Shown here: positions 1 through 8,695 of the stretch, piece after piece
Layout: each line of letters begins with the position of its first letter
Position numbering within the stretch: the first letter of the stretch is position 1
Origin: a bacterium
GTDB taxonomy: Bacteria > Myxococcota_A > Polyangia > Nannocystales > Nannocystaceae
DNA length: 64,000 bases
Reading direction: 5' to 3'
Assembly (NCBI GenBank): GCA_024742475.1
Contig: JANSYI010000008.1
Coordinates: 186,001-250,000 of the forward strand
Notes under the pieces: generated by a model
What the model was told of the DNA's origin: nothing
What the model saw: only the letters and a program-made list of their open reading frames with translations
Databases searched by the model: none
Program-made: the position numbers and the translations under genes

Positions 1-1
1 G

Positions 2-112
2 GCCACGGGGATGTTCATCGACGTGGCGTTGGCGCCCGGCAACCTGAAGGTGGTACTGGAAGAGGGGGCGGACGGGACTGGCGTGGTGCGTGCCCTCTCC
101 ATCGATCCGTAG
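2..112 (+). CDS. C-terminal end of an unidentified protein (partial)
   Basis: An open frame enters from the left edge and ends at TAG 110-112, giving 36 residues (ATGMFIDVALAPGNL... ending RALSIDP). The short beta-like pattern gives no family. The stop lies about 30 bp before the convergent end of the next gene. I cannot assign a function. Confidence 0.6.
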   Translation, partial: ATGMFIDVALAPGNLKVVLEEGADGTGVVRALSIDP

Positions 113-142
113 CCGTTGAAGGCGCCTTGGGGGAGGCCAACT

Positions 143-1207
143 TCACGGGTTCAAGAAGATCATCACCCCGAGCGAAGACCCCTCAACGTCCACGACCGCG
201 GGCGCGTCGGGAATCGCGACGCCGTCGCTGGGGTCGGGGAGCATGCCCGATTCGATGAGGTTGCGGTTGCGGTCGAGCACCACGTTGGCGAAGTAGTCGC
301 CGGCGTGAAGCTGCTCGAGCCTCAGCGCGGCTTGCGTCGAGCCTTGGGGTGCGGTGACGTGAATGAAGCGGCTCGGCACGCAGTTTTGGGTCGGGTTCAC
401 GCCGCACGGCGTCGTGCTGAGAATGACCCACACGTCGCCGGGGGCGGGCAGCGGGTTGGTCCACGACACGTCGATATCCAGTGTGGGCATGGGCGGGAAG
501 TCGGCCTTGGCATCGACGACGGCATCGGGGAGTTCGGCGGCCGGTGTAGGCCGGGCCTCGCGACGCATCGCGGTCCACTCGATGTGGCGCATGCCGAGCA
601 CGTCGACGTCGAGCGCCAGCGTCTCGACGCCGAACTCGAACGTCGCATCGACGTAGGCGCAGCCGCCGTAGCGCGCGCAGAACCTCCAGGTCATGCGGTC
701 CTCGGAGACCTCCTCGAGGACCGTGCGGGTGTCTCGGGGGTCGCCCAGGAAGTCGCCGCCGTTGCGATACACCAGCTCCCACTCGCCGCGGGGGGCCTCG
801 TATTCGAAGGCGAAGCGCAGCGAGTTGTCCGCGTCGAGATCCACCCGCGAGAACAGGGTGTCACCCACGACGCGCACGTCCATGTTCATCGTGGGGAAGC
901 TGCCCGCGGACGTCCACGACTGGACCGGCGCGACCCAAAGCCCAGGCAGCCGCGCGAAGAAGTCCTCGTAGAGCTCGGGAGCGGTGCCCGGGGGTGCAGA
1001 GCCCGTGCCCGAGGACTCCTCTCCTCCCGAGCTCTCTGCGTCCGGGCGCTCATGGATGGGTCCGGTCCCAGTGGTGCTCGAGGCGCCCGTCGAAGTCTCG
1101 AAGCCCCCCGTCGAGCCAGGCCCCGGCGCGTGTGGTTCGCCCGGGCTCGCGCAGCCGACGATGGAGACGGCGATCAGGAGGGTGCGTAGAGGCGCTCGAG
1201 CAGACAT
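143..1207 (-). CDS. Lipoprotein of unknown function
   Basis: The 354-residue product begins MSARAPLRTLLIAVSIVGCA, a short n-region, hydrophobic core and lipobox (SIVGC), so it should be lipidated at Cys19 and face the periplasm or outer membrane. A Gly/Ser/Thr-rich linker (about residues 20-75) follows, a style shared by many lipoproteins in this window. The rest looks like a globular beta-rich domain (LWVAPVQSWTSAG, WRFCARYGGCAYVDATFEFG) and ends in a second section with paired cysteines. I do not recognise the family. It is transcribed away from the P450 gene across a 352-bp gap and converges on the partial gene at the window edge. Confidence 0.8.
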   Translation of the reverse strand: MSARAPLRTLLIAVSIVGCASPGEPHAPGPGSTGGFETSTGASSTTGTGPIHERPDAESSGGEESSGTGSAPPGTAPELYEDFFARLPGLWVAPVQSWTSAGSFPTMNMDVRVVGDTLFSRVDLDADNSLRFAFEYEAPRGEWELVYRNGGDFLGDPRDTRTVLEEVSEDRMTWRFCARYGGCAYVDATFEFGVETLALDVDVLGMRHIEWTAMRREARPTPAAELPDAVVDAKADFPPMPTLDIDVSWTNPLPAPGDVWVILSTTPCGVNPTQNCVPSRFIHVTAPQGSTQAALRLEQLHAGDYFANVVLDRNRNLIESGMLPDPSDGVAIPDAPAVVDVEGSSLGVMIFLNP

Positions 1208-1559
1208 CCGCCCAGTGAGTGCCCGGCGTGCCCTCGATGTCGTGAGGCCGGGACAGTGTCCGTTCTCACGAGCTGCACGCCGAGCCCTTGCGGCGGCGGG
1301 GCAGCTCGGTCTGCCCGAGTTTCGCGTATCGCGAAGTCCGGACCTTCCATCCTTCGTTTGGAACGTCTGAACTTCGCATTCTGCGAATCTCGTGGGCTTC
1401 GCAGCCTGAGCTTAGGTTGTCGAAGAGCCCAATGCCATCGAGGATGCCCCTCGCGCAGATCCGTACCCGTGTCGGTTTCCGTCGGAGTCGCTTCGCTTCG
1501 TCGATCCAACCTGACTGCGCCCTCGTACTGCGTGCATCCTTGGAGAGACGACCGAGCGC
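1208..1559. other. 352-bp divergent intergenic region
   Basis: The gap separates the divergent lipoprotein and P450 genes and should hold both promoters. No convincing ORF or RNA gene is visible. It contains one copy of a dispersed repeat (1345-1393) and a GGAGAG ribosome-binding site near 1542 for the P450. Confidence 0.5.
1345..1393 (+). repeat. Dispersed intergenic repeat, copy 1
   Basis: About 49 bp that align with 7098-7145 at roughly 80% identity by eye (TTCCATC-TTCGT, CGTCYGAACYTCGC, TTCTGCGA, CTCGT). Both copies are in the same orientation, upstream of a plus-strand gene, in otherwise empty divergent intergenic regions. It could be a regulatory element or a small repeat family; two copies do not distinguish these. 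Confidence 0.5.
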
Positions 1560-2711
1560 ATGTTCGAGAAACCAACGCAGGTGTGGGAAGAGGTCCGGGC
1601 TGCTGGAGGGGTGGCGCGACGGGAAGAGATCGGCGCGTGGGTGGTCGTCGACTACGAGATCGTGCGGCAGGGGCTTCGGGACGCGCGGCTCTCGAGCGCG
1701 GTGGCGGGCTCGGGACCGGCGGAAGGCCCGTTGGCGCCGCTGCTGGAGGTGCTTCGGGACCAGCTGTTCTTGATGGACCCGCCGCGGCATCGTCGGCTGC
1801 GAAAGCTGGTTGCCAAGGCGTTTACGCCACGCTCGGTGGAGGCGCTGGAAGAGGGAGCGAAGGACGACTGCGCGGCGCTGCTCTCGTTCGAGGAGGGTGA
1901 TGTGGTCAGCCGCTTCGCCTACCCCTACCCGGTGCAGGTGATCGCGCGGCTTTTCGGCATTCCCGCGCACGAACACGCGGCGTTTCGCGACTGGTCCAAC
2001 GACATCGCAGCGTTCGTCGTGCAGCACAAGCCCCCCCGCGAGGTCGTGGCCAACGCGCTGCGGGCGGTCTCGGAGATCAAGCCGTTCTTGCGGGAGCGTG
2101 TGCGCTCGCGAGAGCCCGGCGGCGATGACCTGCTGGCCGAGCTTCTCGCCGCCCGCGACGAGGGCGACGGGATGACCGAAGACGAGATCGTGCACACCGC
2201 GATGCAGTTCCTCATCGCAGGTCACGAGACCACGACGAACCTCCTGGGCAACATCGTGCTCGCCCTCGCGCGAGAGCCGTCCCTGCTCGACGCGGTCCGC
2301 CAGCAGCCATCGCTCGCCTCGGCGGTCGTGGACGAGACCCTCCGCCACGACCCGTCGGTGCAGATGGTCGACCGCATCGCGACGGAGGCCATGCACATCG
2401 GCGAGAAGCACATCGAAGCGGGTGACCGCGTCATGCTCTCGGTCGCCGGAGCCAACCGCGATCCGGAGGTCTTCCCCGACCCCGACCGCTTCATCCTCGA
2501 GCGCCCCAACGTTCGCCAACACCTCGGGTTCGGCTTCGGCATTCACGTGTGCCTTGGCGCCGCGCTCACCCGCCTCGAAACGCGCCTGGCCGTCGAGCGC
2601 CTCGCCCAGATCGCCGCCCGCATCGAGGTCGAGGGCCCGCTGCGCTACCGCCCCAGCACCACCCACCGCGGCCTCGTCTCCCTCCCCGCCCGCCTCGTTT
2701 CGAGGCCTTGA
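1560..2711 (+). CDS. Cytochrome P450
   Basis: The 383-residue protein is a soluble bacterial P450 that should activate O2 at a heme-thiolate centre to oxidise a small molecule, using separate redox partners. Visible signatures are the I-helix oxygen-binding motif AGHETTTN (about residue 220), the ExxR motif in DETLRHDP (about 259) and the heme loop FGFGIHVCLGAAL (about 323-335) with its Cys ligand. A GGAG-type ribosome-binding site lies about 15 bp before the ATG. Length is slightly short for the family (usually about 400), with a compact N-terminus. No ferredoxin or reductase gene is adjacent, and no biosynthetic cluster surrounds it, so the substrate is unknown. Confidence 0.95.
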   Translation: MFEKPTQVWEEVRAAGGVARREEIGAWVVVDYEIVRQGLRDARLSSAVAGSGPAEGPLAPLLEVLRDQLFLMDPPRHRRLRKLVAKAFTPRSVEALEEGAKDDCAALLSFEEGDVVSRFAYPYPVQVIARLFGIPAHEHAAFRDWSNDIAAFVVQHKPPREVVANALRAVSEIKPFLRERVRSREPGGDDLLAELLAARDEGDGMTEDEIVHTAMQFLIAGHETTTNLLGNIVLALAREPSLLDAVRQQPSLASAVVDETLRHDPSVQMVDRIATEAMHIGEKHIEAGDRVMLSVAGANRDPEVFPDPDRFILERPNVRQHLGFGFGIHVCLGAALTRLETRLAVERLAQIAARIEVEGPLRYRPSTTHRGLVSLPARLVSRP

Positions 2712-2774
2712 GCACCCTCGCTGGCGCAGACACCTCGGAGCGTGATCGTCGGCGACTGCCGCGACACTCCCCCG

Positions 2775-3524
2775 ATGATGCTCGCTGCGCTCATGCTGTG
2801 CGCCACCTTGGCCCCTCCCTCTGTGGACCAGGCTCCCCGCGACGGCTCGGGCATGGTCGTGGGGGGCTCGGTCGCCTTTGGGGTGGGCTACGGCTCGAGC
2901 GTCCTTGCGGGCGCGGTCCAGCTAGGCGAGGGCAAGCGCCCCGGCGATCGCACGATGGGCTGGCGCCTGATGCTTCCGATCGCGGGCCCCTTCGTCGCGA
3001 TGCCGACGATGAGCCCGGTGCAGCGCTGGGGCAGTGCCGTCGGTGGCGCTCTGCAGGTTGGCGGCGCGGTCACCCTCGGCTGGGGGCTGCTCCGACGCGG
3101 CCGGGCTCGACGCGGCATCACGCGGCCGTTTCTCGTCGACCGCCGATCCCGGCTCGGGCTCGCTGCCTTCGTCGGAGTCTACGGAGCGACGTACCTGTTC
3201 TCGAGCATGCTCGCTGCGATGACGCTCAACGAGGCCGAGCGCACCGAGCGGATCGGACGTGACGACCCCAGTGAGCAGCGCCGGTACGGACGTCGGCTCC
3301 TCATCCCTCTCGTCGGGCCTTTCCTCGCCATCGAGCATGGACCGGAGTTGGTCGACAGGGTGCTCGCCGGCTACCTCGGCGCGATGCAGGCCATGACGTT
3401 GACCGGACTCGTCGTCGGAAGTGCGATCGTGGCGACCCGCAGCCGCAGGACCTCGCCCCACCTGACGATGTGGCCGAGCCTCACGCCCTCGGGCGGCGCG
3501 GTCCAGTTCGCCGGACGGTTCTAG
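2775..3524 (+). CDS. Multi-pass membrane protein with an internal duplication, unknown function
   Basis: Starting at ATG 2775 the product is 249 residues and begins MMLAALMLCATLAPPSVDQA, a probable signal peptide. A GTG at 2742 would add 11 residues before it and is less likely. Several hydrophobic glycine-rich segments suggest four to six membrane spans. Two halves look related: RLMLPIAGPFVAM in the first and RLLIPLVGPFLAI in the second, each followed by a glycine-rich hydrophobic stretch. This suggests duplication of a two-span unit. It follows the P450 by about 60 bp and could be cotranscribed, but nothing ties the two functions together. Confidence 0.7.
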   Translation: MMLAALMLCATLAPPSVDQAPRDGSGMVVGGSVAFGVGYGSSVLAGAVQLGEGKRPGDRTMGWRLMLPIAGPFVAMPTMSPVQRWGSAVGGALQVGGAVTLGWGLLRRGRARRGITRPFLVDRRSRLGLAAFVGVYGATYLFSSMLAAMTLNEAERTERIGRDDPSEQRRYGRRLLIPLVGPFLAIEHGPELVDRVLAGYLGAMQAMTLTGLVVGSAIVATRSRRTSPHLTMWPSLTPSGGAVQFAGRF

Positions 3525-3572
3525 CAGGACATCGTCGAACAGCGACGCATTCAGCCGAGAGACCGACGACCG

Positions 3573-3806
3573 TCAGCGAGGCTCGACATTCCGAACGCGA
3601 AGCGCTCGCAGTGCGACCCCGCGGTCGATCGGTTCGCCGCCGCTGAAGAAGCGAAGCGAGTCGCCAAGGATGGCCCGGACGCGCTCCGCGAACGGCAGCG
3701 ACAGGAACTCGCTGACGGACAGCGTGGTCGCGCCAGGCCCCGTCCCGACCTGGCCCACAACGGGCCCTTCGATCTCGGGTCGCCGTCGTCGCTCACCGCC
3801 CCTCAC
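3573..3806 (-). CDS. Small hypothetical protein coupled to the DUF1552 gene
   Basis: A 77-residue frame starts with a GTG that overlaps the TGA of the upstream DUF1552 gene (GTGA), the same coupling used between that gene and the DUF1592 gene. The protein (VRGGERRRRPEIEG... LSVSEFLSLPFAERVRAIL... ALRALRVRNVEPR) has an amphipathic helical middle and no signal peptide. The alternative frame over this stretch is Ser/Arg-rich and looks like a shadow. I do not recognise the family. The coupling makes it likely to be a real third member of the operon. Confidence 0.5.
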   Translation of the reverse strand: MRGGERRRRPEIEGPVVGQVGTGPGATTLSVSEFLSLPFAERVRAILGDSLRFFSGGEPIDRGVALRALRVRNVEPR

Positions 3807-5182
3807 CCTTCCAGCCACTCGAGGGGCCCGCGGCCTGCGTTGCCGAACGACATGACGTCGGTGAGGCCCATGTGGTGCGCGAGCGAGACGAACAGGGCGT
3901 GCAGAGGCAGCGAGCGTGTCTCTGCATCGCCGTCGATCTCGAACTGACGCCCGAGCGAGAAGCGGCCCTCGCTGCCGCCAAACAGCATGACGGGCACGTT
4001 GTCGTTGCTGTGGGGTCCGCCTGCGCCGAACTCGGAGGTCCACATCACCAGCGTGGTGTCCATGAGCGGACGGCCGTCGGCGTCCATGGTCGTCTCGAGG
4101 GTGTCGAGCAGCCCCGCGATGCGCGAGGAGAACCAGTTGTAGAAGATGCCCAGCGCCTGCATGGTGTCGGGGTTGTCGCTGCTCTGGTGCGTCCAGGCGT
4201 GCATCTGGGGGCCGGAGTCGCCCGAGTCGACGGTGCCCGAGGCGGGCACGCCGTAGGACTCGGGGATGTGAAAGCGACTCGCGCCCGAGCCGATCGAGAT
4301 ACCGATCACGCGGGTGACATCGCAGGTGAACGCGAGCGCCATCAGCTTCTCGTAGGCGTCCATGGTCATGTCGCGTTGCTCGCGGCCGGTGAAGTTCTGG
4401 TCCTTCGCCGCGTCGATCGGCGGGGCCGCCGGCATCTCGCAGCTGGCCAGTCCCCCCTCGAGCGTTGCGGCCACGCTCGCCTGAAGCGAGCTGACGTTGT
4501 CGCAGTGGAAGTCCAGCATCTCGCGGCCACTGCCGTCCAGCTCGTCGCGAAGCCGCGAGCAGTCGCCGCCGATCAGATCGAGGGCGGACTGCTGGCGTTC
4601 GAGGCTTCGACGCAGGGTCAGGTCGTCGGTCCCGAAGGAGGGCGCGATGTCAGCGAGCACGTCGTAGGGGTTGGTGGTCGGCGTCGCGTTCTGACCCGCC
4701 GCCTCGTAGAAGGCGCGCGCGTCGTTCTCGAGCGACCACAGCATCGAGCGCTTGGGCGTGACGACGCCCGCCTCCTGTAGCTTCTGGCCGATGAACTGAT
4801 CGATCGAAGGACCCTGGGCGACGCTGCCGCTCGGTCCAGTCGTGGTGGCCGTCAGCGCGCCGACGGTGCCCGAGCGGTGTCCATACTCGCTGTTCTCGCC
4901 GAATCGCACGCCGGCTTGGTGCAGTCGACGGAAGAACACGCCGCGATCCTTGTAGGGCTCGAGCGGAGCCCACCACGGGTGCAGCTCGAAGTCCGTCTCG
5001 CTGCCACCGTCGAGGGTCGGACCCGTGACGTGCTGCGGCCCGTTGGGCGTGAACACGACGATGAGACGCCGGACCGAGTCGAGCGGGTTGGCCCGGGCCT
5101 TCGAGCGCCCGTGAAGGAGAATCGGAGCGCCGAGCGCCCACAGCCCCATCTGTTGCAGCATCGATCGTCGCAGCATCGTCAT
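3803..5182 (-). CDS. DUF1552 domain protein, Tat-exported
   Basis: The 459-residue product starts MTMLRRSMLQQMGLWALGAP, a twin-arginine signal (RRSML) followed by a hydrophobic core, so it should be exported folded. The body matches the DUF1552 family (LIVVFTPNGPQH, VTRVIGISIGSGAS, TTLVMWTSEFG), related in fold to alkaline phosphatase/sulfatase-like proteins such as DUF1501. DUF1552 genes usually lie beside DUF1592 genes in myxobacteria and planctomycetes, as here. The two genes overlap by an ATGA, so translation is coupled. The biochemical role is not established; the pair is often suggested to act on extracellular polymers. Confidence 0.9.
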   Translation of the reverse strand: MTMLRRSMLQQMGLWALGAPILLHGRSKARANPLDSVRRLIVVFTPNGPQHVTGPTLDGGSETDFELHPWWAPLEPYKDRGVFFRRLHQAGVRFGENSEYGHRSGTVGALTATTTGPSGSVAQGPSIDQFIGQKLQEAGVVTPKRSMLWSLENDARAFYEAAGQNATPTTNPYDVLADIAPSFGTDDLTLRRSLERQQSALDLIGGDCSRLRDELDGSGREMLDFHCDNVSSLQASVAATLEGGLASCEMPAAPPIDAAKDQNFTGREQRDMTMDAYEKLMALAFTCDVTRVIGISIGSGASRFHIPESYGVPASGTVDSGDSGPQMHAWTHQSSDNPDTMQALGIFYNWFSSRIAGLLDTLETTMDADGRPLMDTTLVMWTSEFGAGGPHSNDNVPVMLFGGSEGRFSLGRQFEIDGDAETRSLPLHALFVSLAHHMGLTDVMSFGNAGRGPLEWLEG

Positions 5183-6840
5183 TCTCCCTTCAGCACCTGC
5201 ACGAAGGCGTCATCGGTCACCAGCGCGTCGAGCACGGCGCCGACCTGGGTTTGGGTATCGACCGCGGCAACCTCGAGGTCGACCACCTGCGACTCCACGG
5301 CGTCGCTTTCGAAGTAGCCGTACGTCCATCGGAACAGCCTTCGCGCGAGGCAGCGTGCCGTGGCCGGGTGGGTGGCGAGCTGGCGAGAGAGGTCTGCGGC
5401 GCTCTCGAAGCTGATGACGTCCTCGCCCACGGGAACCGTCCCGGTCGTGTCGAAGGGTCGGCCGAGACCATCGGCCTCGCTGTGGCGACCGATCGGGTCG
5501 AAGGCCAGGAACGCGAAACCCGGCGGTCCGATGATCTGGTGACAGAACTGGCACTCGGGCGGTTCGGTGAGCATCTCGAGCCGCTCGCGCAAGGTGGCGT
5601 CGGGGTCGTCGCTCGCGTCGAACGGCGGGAGCTCCAGCGGGGACCCGAGCGGCTGGCACAAGACGTTGTGGGCGAGGAAGTCGCCGATCGTGAACGGCGA
5701 GGCCCCGCTCTCCTTGGTATGCGCTGCGATGACGGCCGGGTGCATCAGCAGCCCGGCCCGCTCGGGCCCGAGCACGATCGGTTGGGCCTCGCCCTCGACA
5801 TCGGCGCCCACGACCGCCGCGACCTCGACGTCGGCCCACCACGTGGTCGTATCGAGCAGCCCGGCGAACGAACCGCCGGTGAGCGCCTCGATGGTGGTGC
5901 GCGCGAGGCTGTCGGCGACCGAGTCCGACAGCGCGGTGGTGGTGCCATCGAGCACCTCGGGGTTCTTGTCGGCGACCGTCGCCGCCCCCTCGGCGCCGAG
6001 CCAGTCGTACGCGAAACCGAGTTGGCCGCGGCCAGCTTTGGGGTCGGCGAGCATGCGCTGAAGCTGGGCGCTGCGCTGCGCTGGGTCGGCGAGCTCCCCC
6101 GCTTCGGCCGCGGCCAGGAGTGCGTCGTCGGGAAGCGACTGCCACACCAGATAGCTCATGCGGGTCGCGATCTCATAGTCGTCGAGCCAGCGCGCGCCCG
6201 GTCGGCCAACCACCGCCTCACCGCCGAGCTCACGGCGATACAAGAAGTGCCCCGAGGACAACGCAGCGGCGACCAGCGTCTCCAGTCGCTCGCGGGTGCT
6301 CTCCCCCGCGGCCGGGGTGTCGAGCAGCCCGAGGTAACGGGCCCGCTCCTCCTCCCCGACCGGCCTCCGAAATGCACGCTCGAGCACGTCGGCCGCCAAA
6401 GACTCCGCGCAAGCGCGATCGTTCACCTCGCAGCCCGGCCGTGCCGACGCTGCCCAGGTCTGTGCAGCGCTCAGGCCGAGCTCGTAGAACTGCTCGGTCT
6501 CGGTGAGCCCAATGCCCTGCGCCGAGGCGATGTGCCCATGCCCTTCGACCATCGCCTCTCGGGGAATGTCCCCCAGAGGCAGAGCGACGCCGAGCAGGTC
6601 TTCCACGCTGTTGCGATACTCCCGCTGCGTCAGCATGCGTACCCCCGGAGATCCGCGATCGGCCTCTGGCAAGGGCTCGTTCTCGCCGCCGGTCGAGGCG
6701 TCGCCCCCCTGCGCTCCTCCCCCAGGCCCAGCGCCGCCGGTCGCCGCCGCATCGGTGTCGACGATCGCCGCATCGACACCGTCGTAGCAGCCCGCCAGGA
6801 TCAGCAGCACACAGCCACACGCTCTCGACCAATCCCCCAC
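5179..6840 (-). CDS. DUF1592 domain lipoprotein (DUF1587/1595/1592/1588/1585 architecture)
   Basis: The open frame extends further upstream, but the plausible start is GTG 6840, which gives 553 residues beginning VGDWSRACGCVLLILAGCYD, a lipoprotein signal with lipobox LAGC. A Gly/Ala-rich linker follows. The body carries the order typical of this planctomycete/myxobacterial family: MLTQREYRNSVEDLLG (DUF1587), AFRRPVGEEERARY (DUF1595), SGHFLYRRELGG (DUF1592), CQFCHQIIGPPGFAFLAFD (DUF1588) and a C-terminal RWTYGYFES region (DUF1585). CQFCH is a CxxCH motif that could bind c-type heme. It is the first gene of a coupled operon with the DUF1552 gene. Confidence 0.88.
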   Translation of the reverse strand: MGDWSRACGCVLLILAGCYDGVDAAIVDTDAAATGGAGPGGGAQGGDASTGGENEPLPEADRGSPGVRMLTQREYRNSVEDLLGVALPLGDIPREAMVEGHGHIASAQGIGLTETEQFYELGLSAAQTWAASARPGCEVNDRACAESLAADVLERAFRRPVGEEERARYLGLLDTPAAGESTRERLETLVAAALSSGHFLYRRELGGEAVVGRPGARWLDDYEIATRMSYLVWQSLPDDALLAAAEAGELADPAQRSAQLQRMLADPKAGRGQLGFAYDWLGAEGAATVADKNPEVLDGTTTALSDSVADSLARTTIEALTGGSFAGLLDTTTWWADVEVAAVVGADVEGEAQPIVLGPERAGLLMHPAVIAAHTKESGASPFTIGDFLAHNVLCQPLGSPLELPPFDASDDPDATLRERLEMLTEPPECQFCHQIIGPPGFAFLAFDPIGRHSEADGLGRPFDTTGTVPVGEDVISFESAADLSRQLATHPATARCLARRLFRWTYGYFESDAVESQVVDLEVAAVDTQTQVGAVLDALVTDDAFVQVLKGE

Positions 6841-7274
6841 CCCTTCACGATGGGGCCGGCCCCGAAGAATCGCCACGGGGAACTTCGTGGTCTCGACTAC
6901 GAAGCCACCGGCTATACAGGCTCGAGACGCCCCACCGCTGACGTCTTGGGGTTCGAGGCTACGAACGCTGCGTGCATTCGGCCCCAGAGACGCAGATGAG
7001 AACCGGCTGAATCTCAGCGGCCTCGAAGGACGACCTCGCGAACGCCCCCGCCCGCCTCGCGCGAGTCCCTGCCGCACCTCCTGCCTTTCTCGAGGCGTTC
7101 CATCTTCGTCTTGCGCGTCCGAACCTCGCGTTCTGCGAGACTCGTCAACGCCATCCGGACGCCGGCGTTCGCGGGTTCGCCGAACAGGCGGACGACGGTC
7201 GCGCCGACAGTGTCGGAGCGGTGCCGTGACGTCAGCCTTGAGCCTGCTTCGCTTCGCGGCTACGTTCGTGAGCG
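6841..7274. other. 434-bp divergent intergenic region
   Basis: This gap separates the DUF1592 operon (minus) from the effector operon (plus). No credible gene or RNA is seen. It holds the second copy of the dispersed repeat at 7098-7145, about 130 bp before the effector operon start. Confidence 0.5.
7098..7145 (+). repeat. Dispersed intergenic repeat, copy 2
   Basis: About 48 bp aligning with 1345-1393 in the same orientation with a single one-base gap. The conserved core is CGTCYGAACYTCGC followed by TTCTGCGA and CTCGT. It lies upstream of the plus-strand effector operon. Confidence 0.5.
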
Positions 7275-8318
7275 ATGCCGGCTGCGTCCGTTCACGTCGT
7301 CTCGACCGGAGCCTGTACACCGGTTGGGCTCGCGGCCGCGTCGACCGCTGCCGCGGTTCGCGCAGGAGTCTCTCGTGTGCAGGAGCATGAACGTTTTCGC
7401 GACGTAGCCGGCGATCCGATGCTGATCGCTGCGGTCCCCGACGTGGAAGGGGTCGACCCGGAAGACCGAGTGCCCGCCCTCGCATCTTCCGTCGTCGCGC
7501 AGGTTCTCGAAGAACTCGAGGGGCGACGCATCGAGAGTCTCCCGGTCATGGTCGCCACCCGAGAGACAAACGAGGTCTTCGACGAGGAAAGAGGAAAACA
7601 CCTGGCGCGTCGCATCGCCGCCTCCTTGAAACCTCCGGCGGTGCTGCTGCCGCCTTCCATCATGCGGGGCAACGCGGCAGGTTTCCTTGCGCTCGCTCGC
7701 GCGAAGCAGGCCATCGAGTCCGGAGCGCATTCTCTCGTGCTCGTCGTTGGCGCTGACTCGGAGCTTGGCATCGACAACCTGGAGCAGCTCGACGATACCG
7801 GCCGGCTCGCTTCGCCGACTTCGAAGTGGGGCTATACGCCGGGCGAGGGCGCCGGCTCCCTGCTCCTCGCGTCCTCGGTCCTCGTCCGTCAGCTTGCTCT
7901 GCCCACGCTCGCCACACTCCGCGCGGTTGCCACGGCCTCGGAGCCCGTCCCTAGGGCGTCCGATGATGTCTGCATCGGTGAGGGCCTCTCGAGCGTTTTC
8001 CGCCAGCTCGTTTCGCGGGTCGACTATCCTCGGGAGACCATCTCCTCGCAGTACTGCGACCTCAACGGGGAGCGCTATCGGACTGAGGAGTTTCTCTTCG
8101 CGACCCAACGCGTGCATCCGAACGCGTTCCGCGAAGTCGAGGATTTCGTGGCGGCTGCGGAGTGCTGGGGAAACGTCGGCGCGGCGGCCGGTCCGTTGCA
8201 GTGCGTCCTCGCCATCGAAGCCCATCGAAGAGGCTACGGACGAGGCCCTCTCTCGATGATATGGTGCAGCTCCGAGGGAAGGACACGGGGCGGAGCCCTG
8301 CTGGAATTCGCTGCATGA
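7275..8318 (+). CDS. Ketoacyl-synthase-like (thiolase-fold) protein without catalytic residues, effector-module member
   Basis: The 347-residue protein has the thiolase fold signatures of beta-ketoacyl synthases: an N-terminal VVSTGACTPVG strand-loop, GYTPGEGAGSLLLAS and a C-terminal glycine-rich GNVGAAAGPLQ. The catalytic positions appear lost. Where active enzymes have a TACSS-type nucleophile loop this one reads IMRGNAAGF, and the histidine usual before the C-terminal glycines (GHT/GHL) is replaced by Asn (WGNVGAA). The middle region (YCDLNGERYRTEE) replaces the usual HGTGT. Such non-catalytic homologues occur beside DUF4150 and DUF2169 genes in type VI effector loci. Its stop overlaps the next start (ATGA), so it leads a coupled operon. 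A scaffold or chaperone role is inference. Confidence 0.8.
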   Translation: MPAASVHVVSTGACTPVGLAAASTAAAVRAGVSRVQEHERFRDVAGDPMLIAAVPDVEGVDPEDRVPALASSVVAQVLEELEGRRIESLPVMVATRETNEVFDEERGKHLARRIAASLKPPAVLLPPSIMRGNAAGFLALARAKQAIESGAHSLVLVVGADSELGIDNLEQLDDTGRLASPTSKWGYTPGEGAGSLLLASSVLVRQLALPTLATLRAVATASEPVPRASDDVCIGEGLSSVFRQLVSRVDYPRETISSQYCDLNGERYRTEEFLFATQRVHPNAFREVEDFVAAAECWGNVGAAAGPLQCVLAIEAHRRGYGRGPLSMIWCSSEGRTRGGALLEFAA

Positions 8319-8695
8319 AGACCGCCATCAATCCACCGCGCACACCGGTCACCAAGGGCAGCTCGGGATTGTCTATCGCCACCGTCCCCAACGTGTGCAA
8401 GATGCCTGGTCCGCCGGCTCCATTCGTACCCACACCGCTTCCCAACATCGGGAAGTCTGGAGACAGCCTCAGCGGGGCGACGAAGAAGGTGAAGGTCGAG
8501 GGCAAACCGGTCGCAATCAAGGGCGCCTCGTACAAGAGCACAGGTGACATTGCGAGCAAGGGCACCGGGGGCGGCCTCATCTCCGCCACGACGCACGGCA
8601 AGACCAAGTTCATCGCGCCGGGCTCCATGAACGTGAAGTTCGAGGGCAAGGCCGTTCAACTGCTAGGCGACGCAACGACCAACAACGGCCAATGA
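8315..8695 (+). CDS. PAAR-like DUF4150 protein (type VI spike tip)
   Basis: The 126-residue protein (MKTAINPPRTPVTKGSSGLS, then PNVCKMPGPPAPFVPTPLPN, KPVAIKGASYKSTGD, GLISATTHGKTKF and a C-terminal GKAVQLLGDATTNNGQ) is a typical stand-alone DUF4150 PAAR-like domain. This family forms the pointed tip on VgrG in type VI secretion systems and carries effectors. Two ATGA overlaps, with the ketoacyl-synthase-like gene before it and the nuclease gene after it, place it in a coupled operon. A longer upstream start in the same frame would overlap the previous gene heavily and is not used. No VgrG, sheath or baseplate gene is in the window, so the apparatus must be elsewhere. Confidence 0.88.
   Translation: MKTAINPPRTPVTKGSSGLSIATVPNVCKMPGPPAPFVPTPLPNIGKSGDSLSGATKKVKVEGKPVAIKGASYKSTGDIASKGTGGGLISATTHGKTKFIAPGSMNVKFEGKAVQLLGDATTNNGQ

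Noticed and set aside
5179..7485. Long N-terminal extension of the DUF1592 protein to 7485
   Set aside because: The extension is Arg-rich without family similarity, crosses the divergent intergenic region and would bury the lipoprotein signal that begins at 6840.
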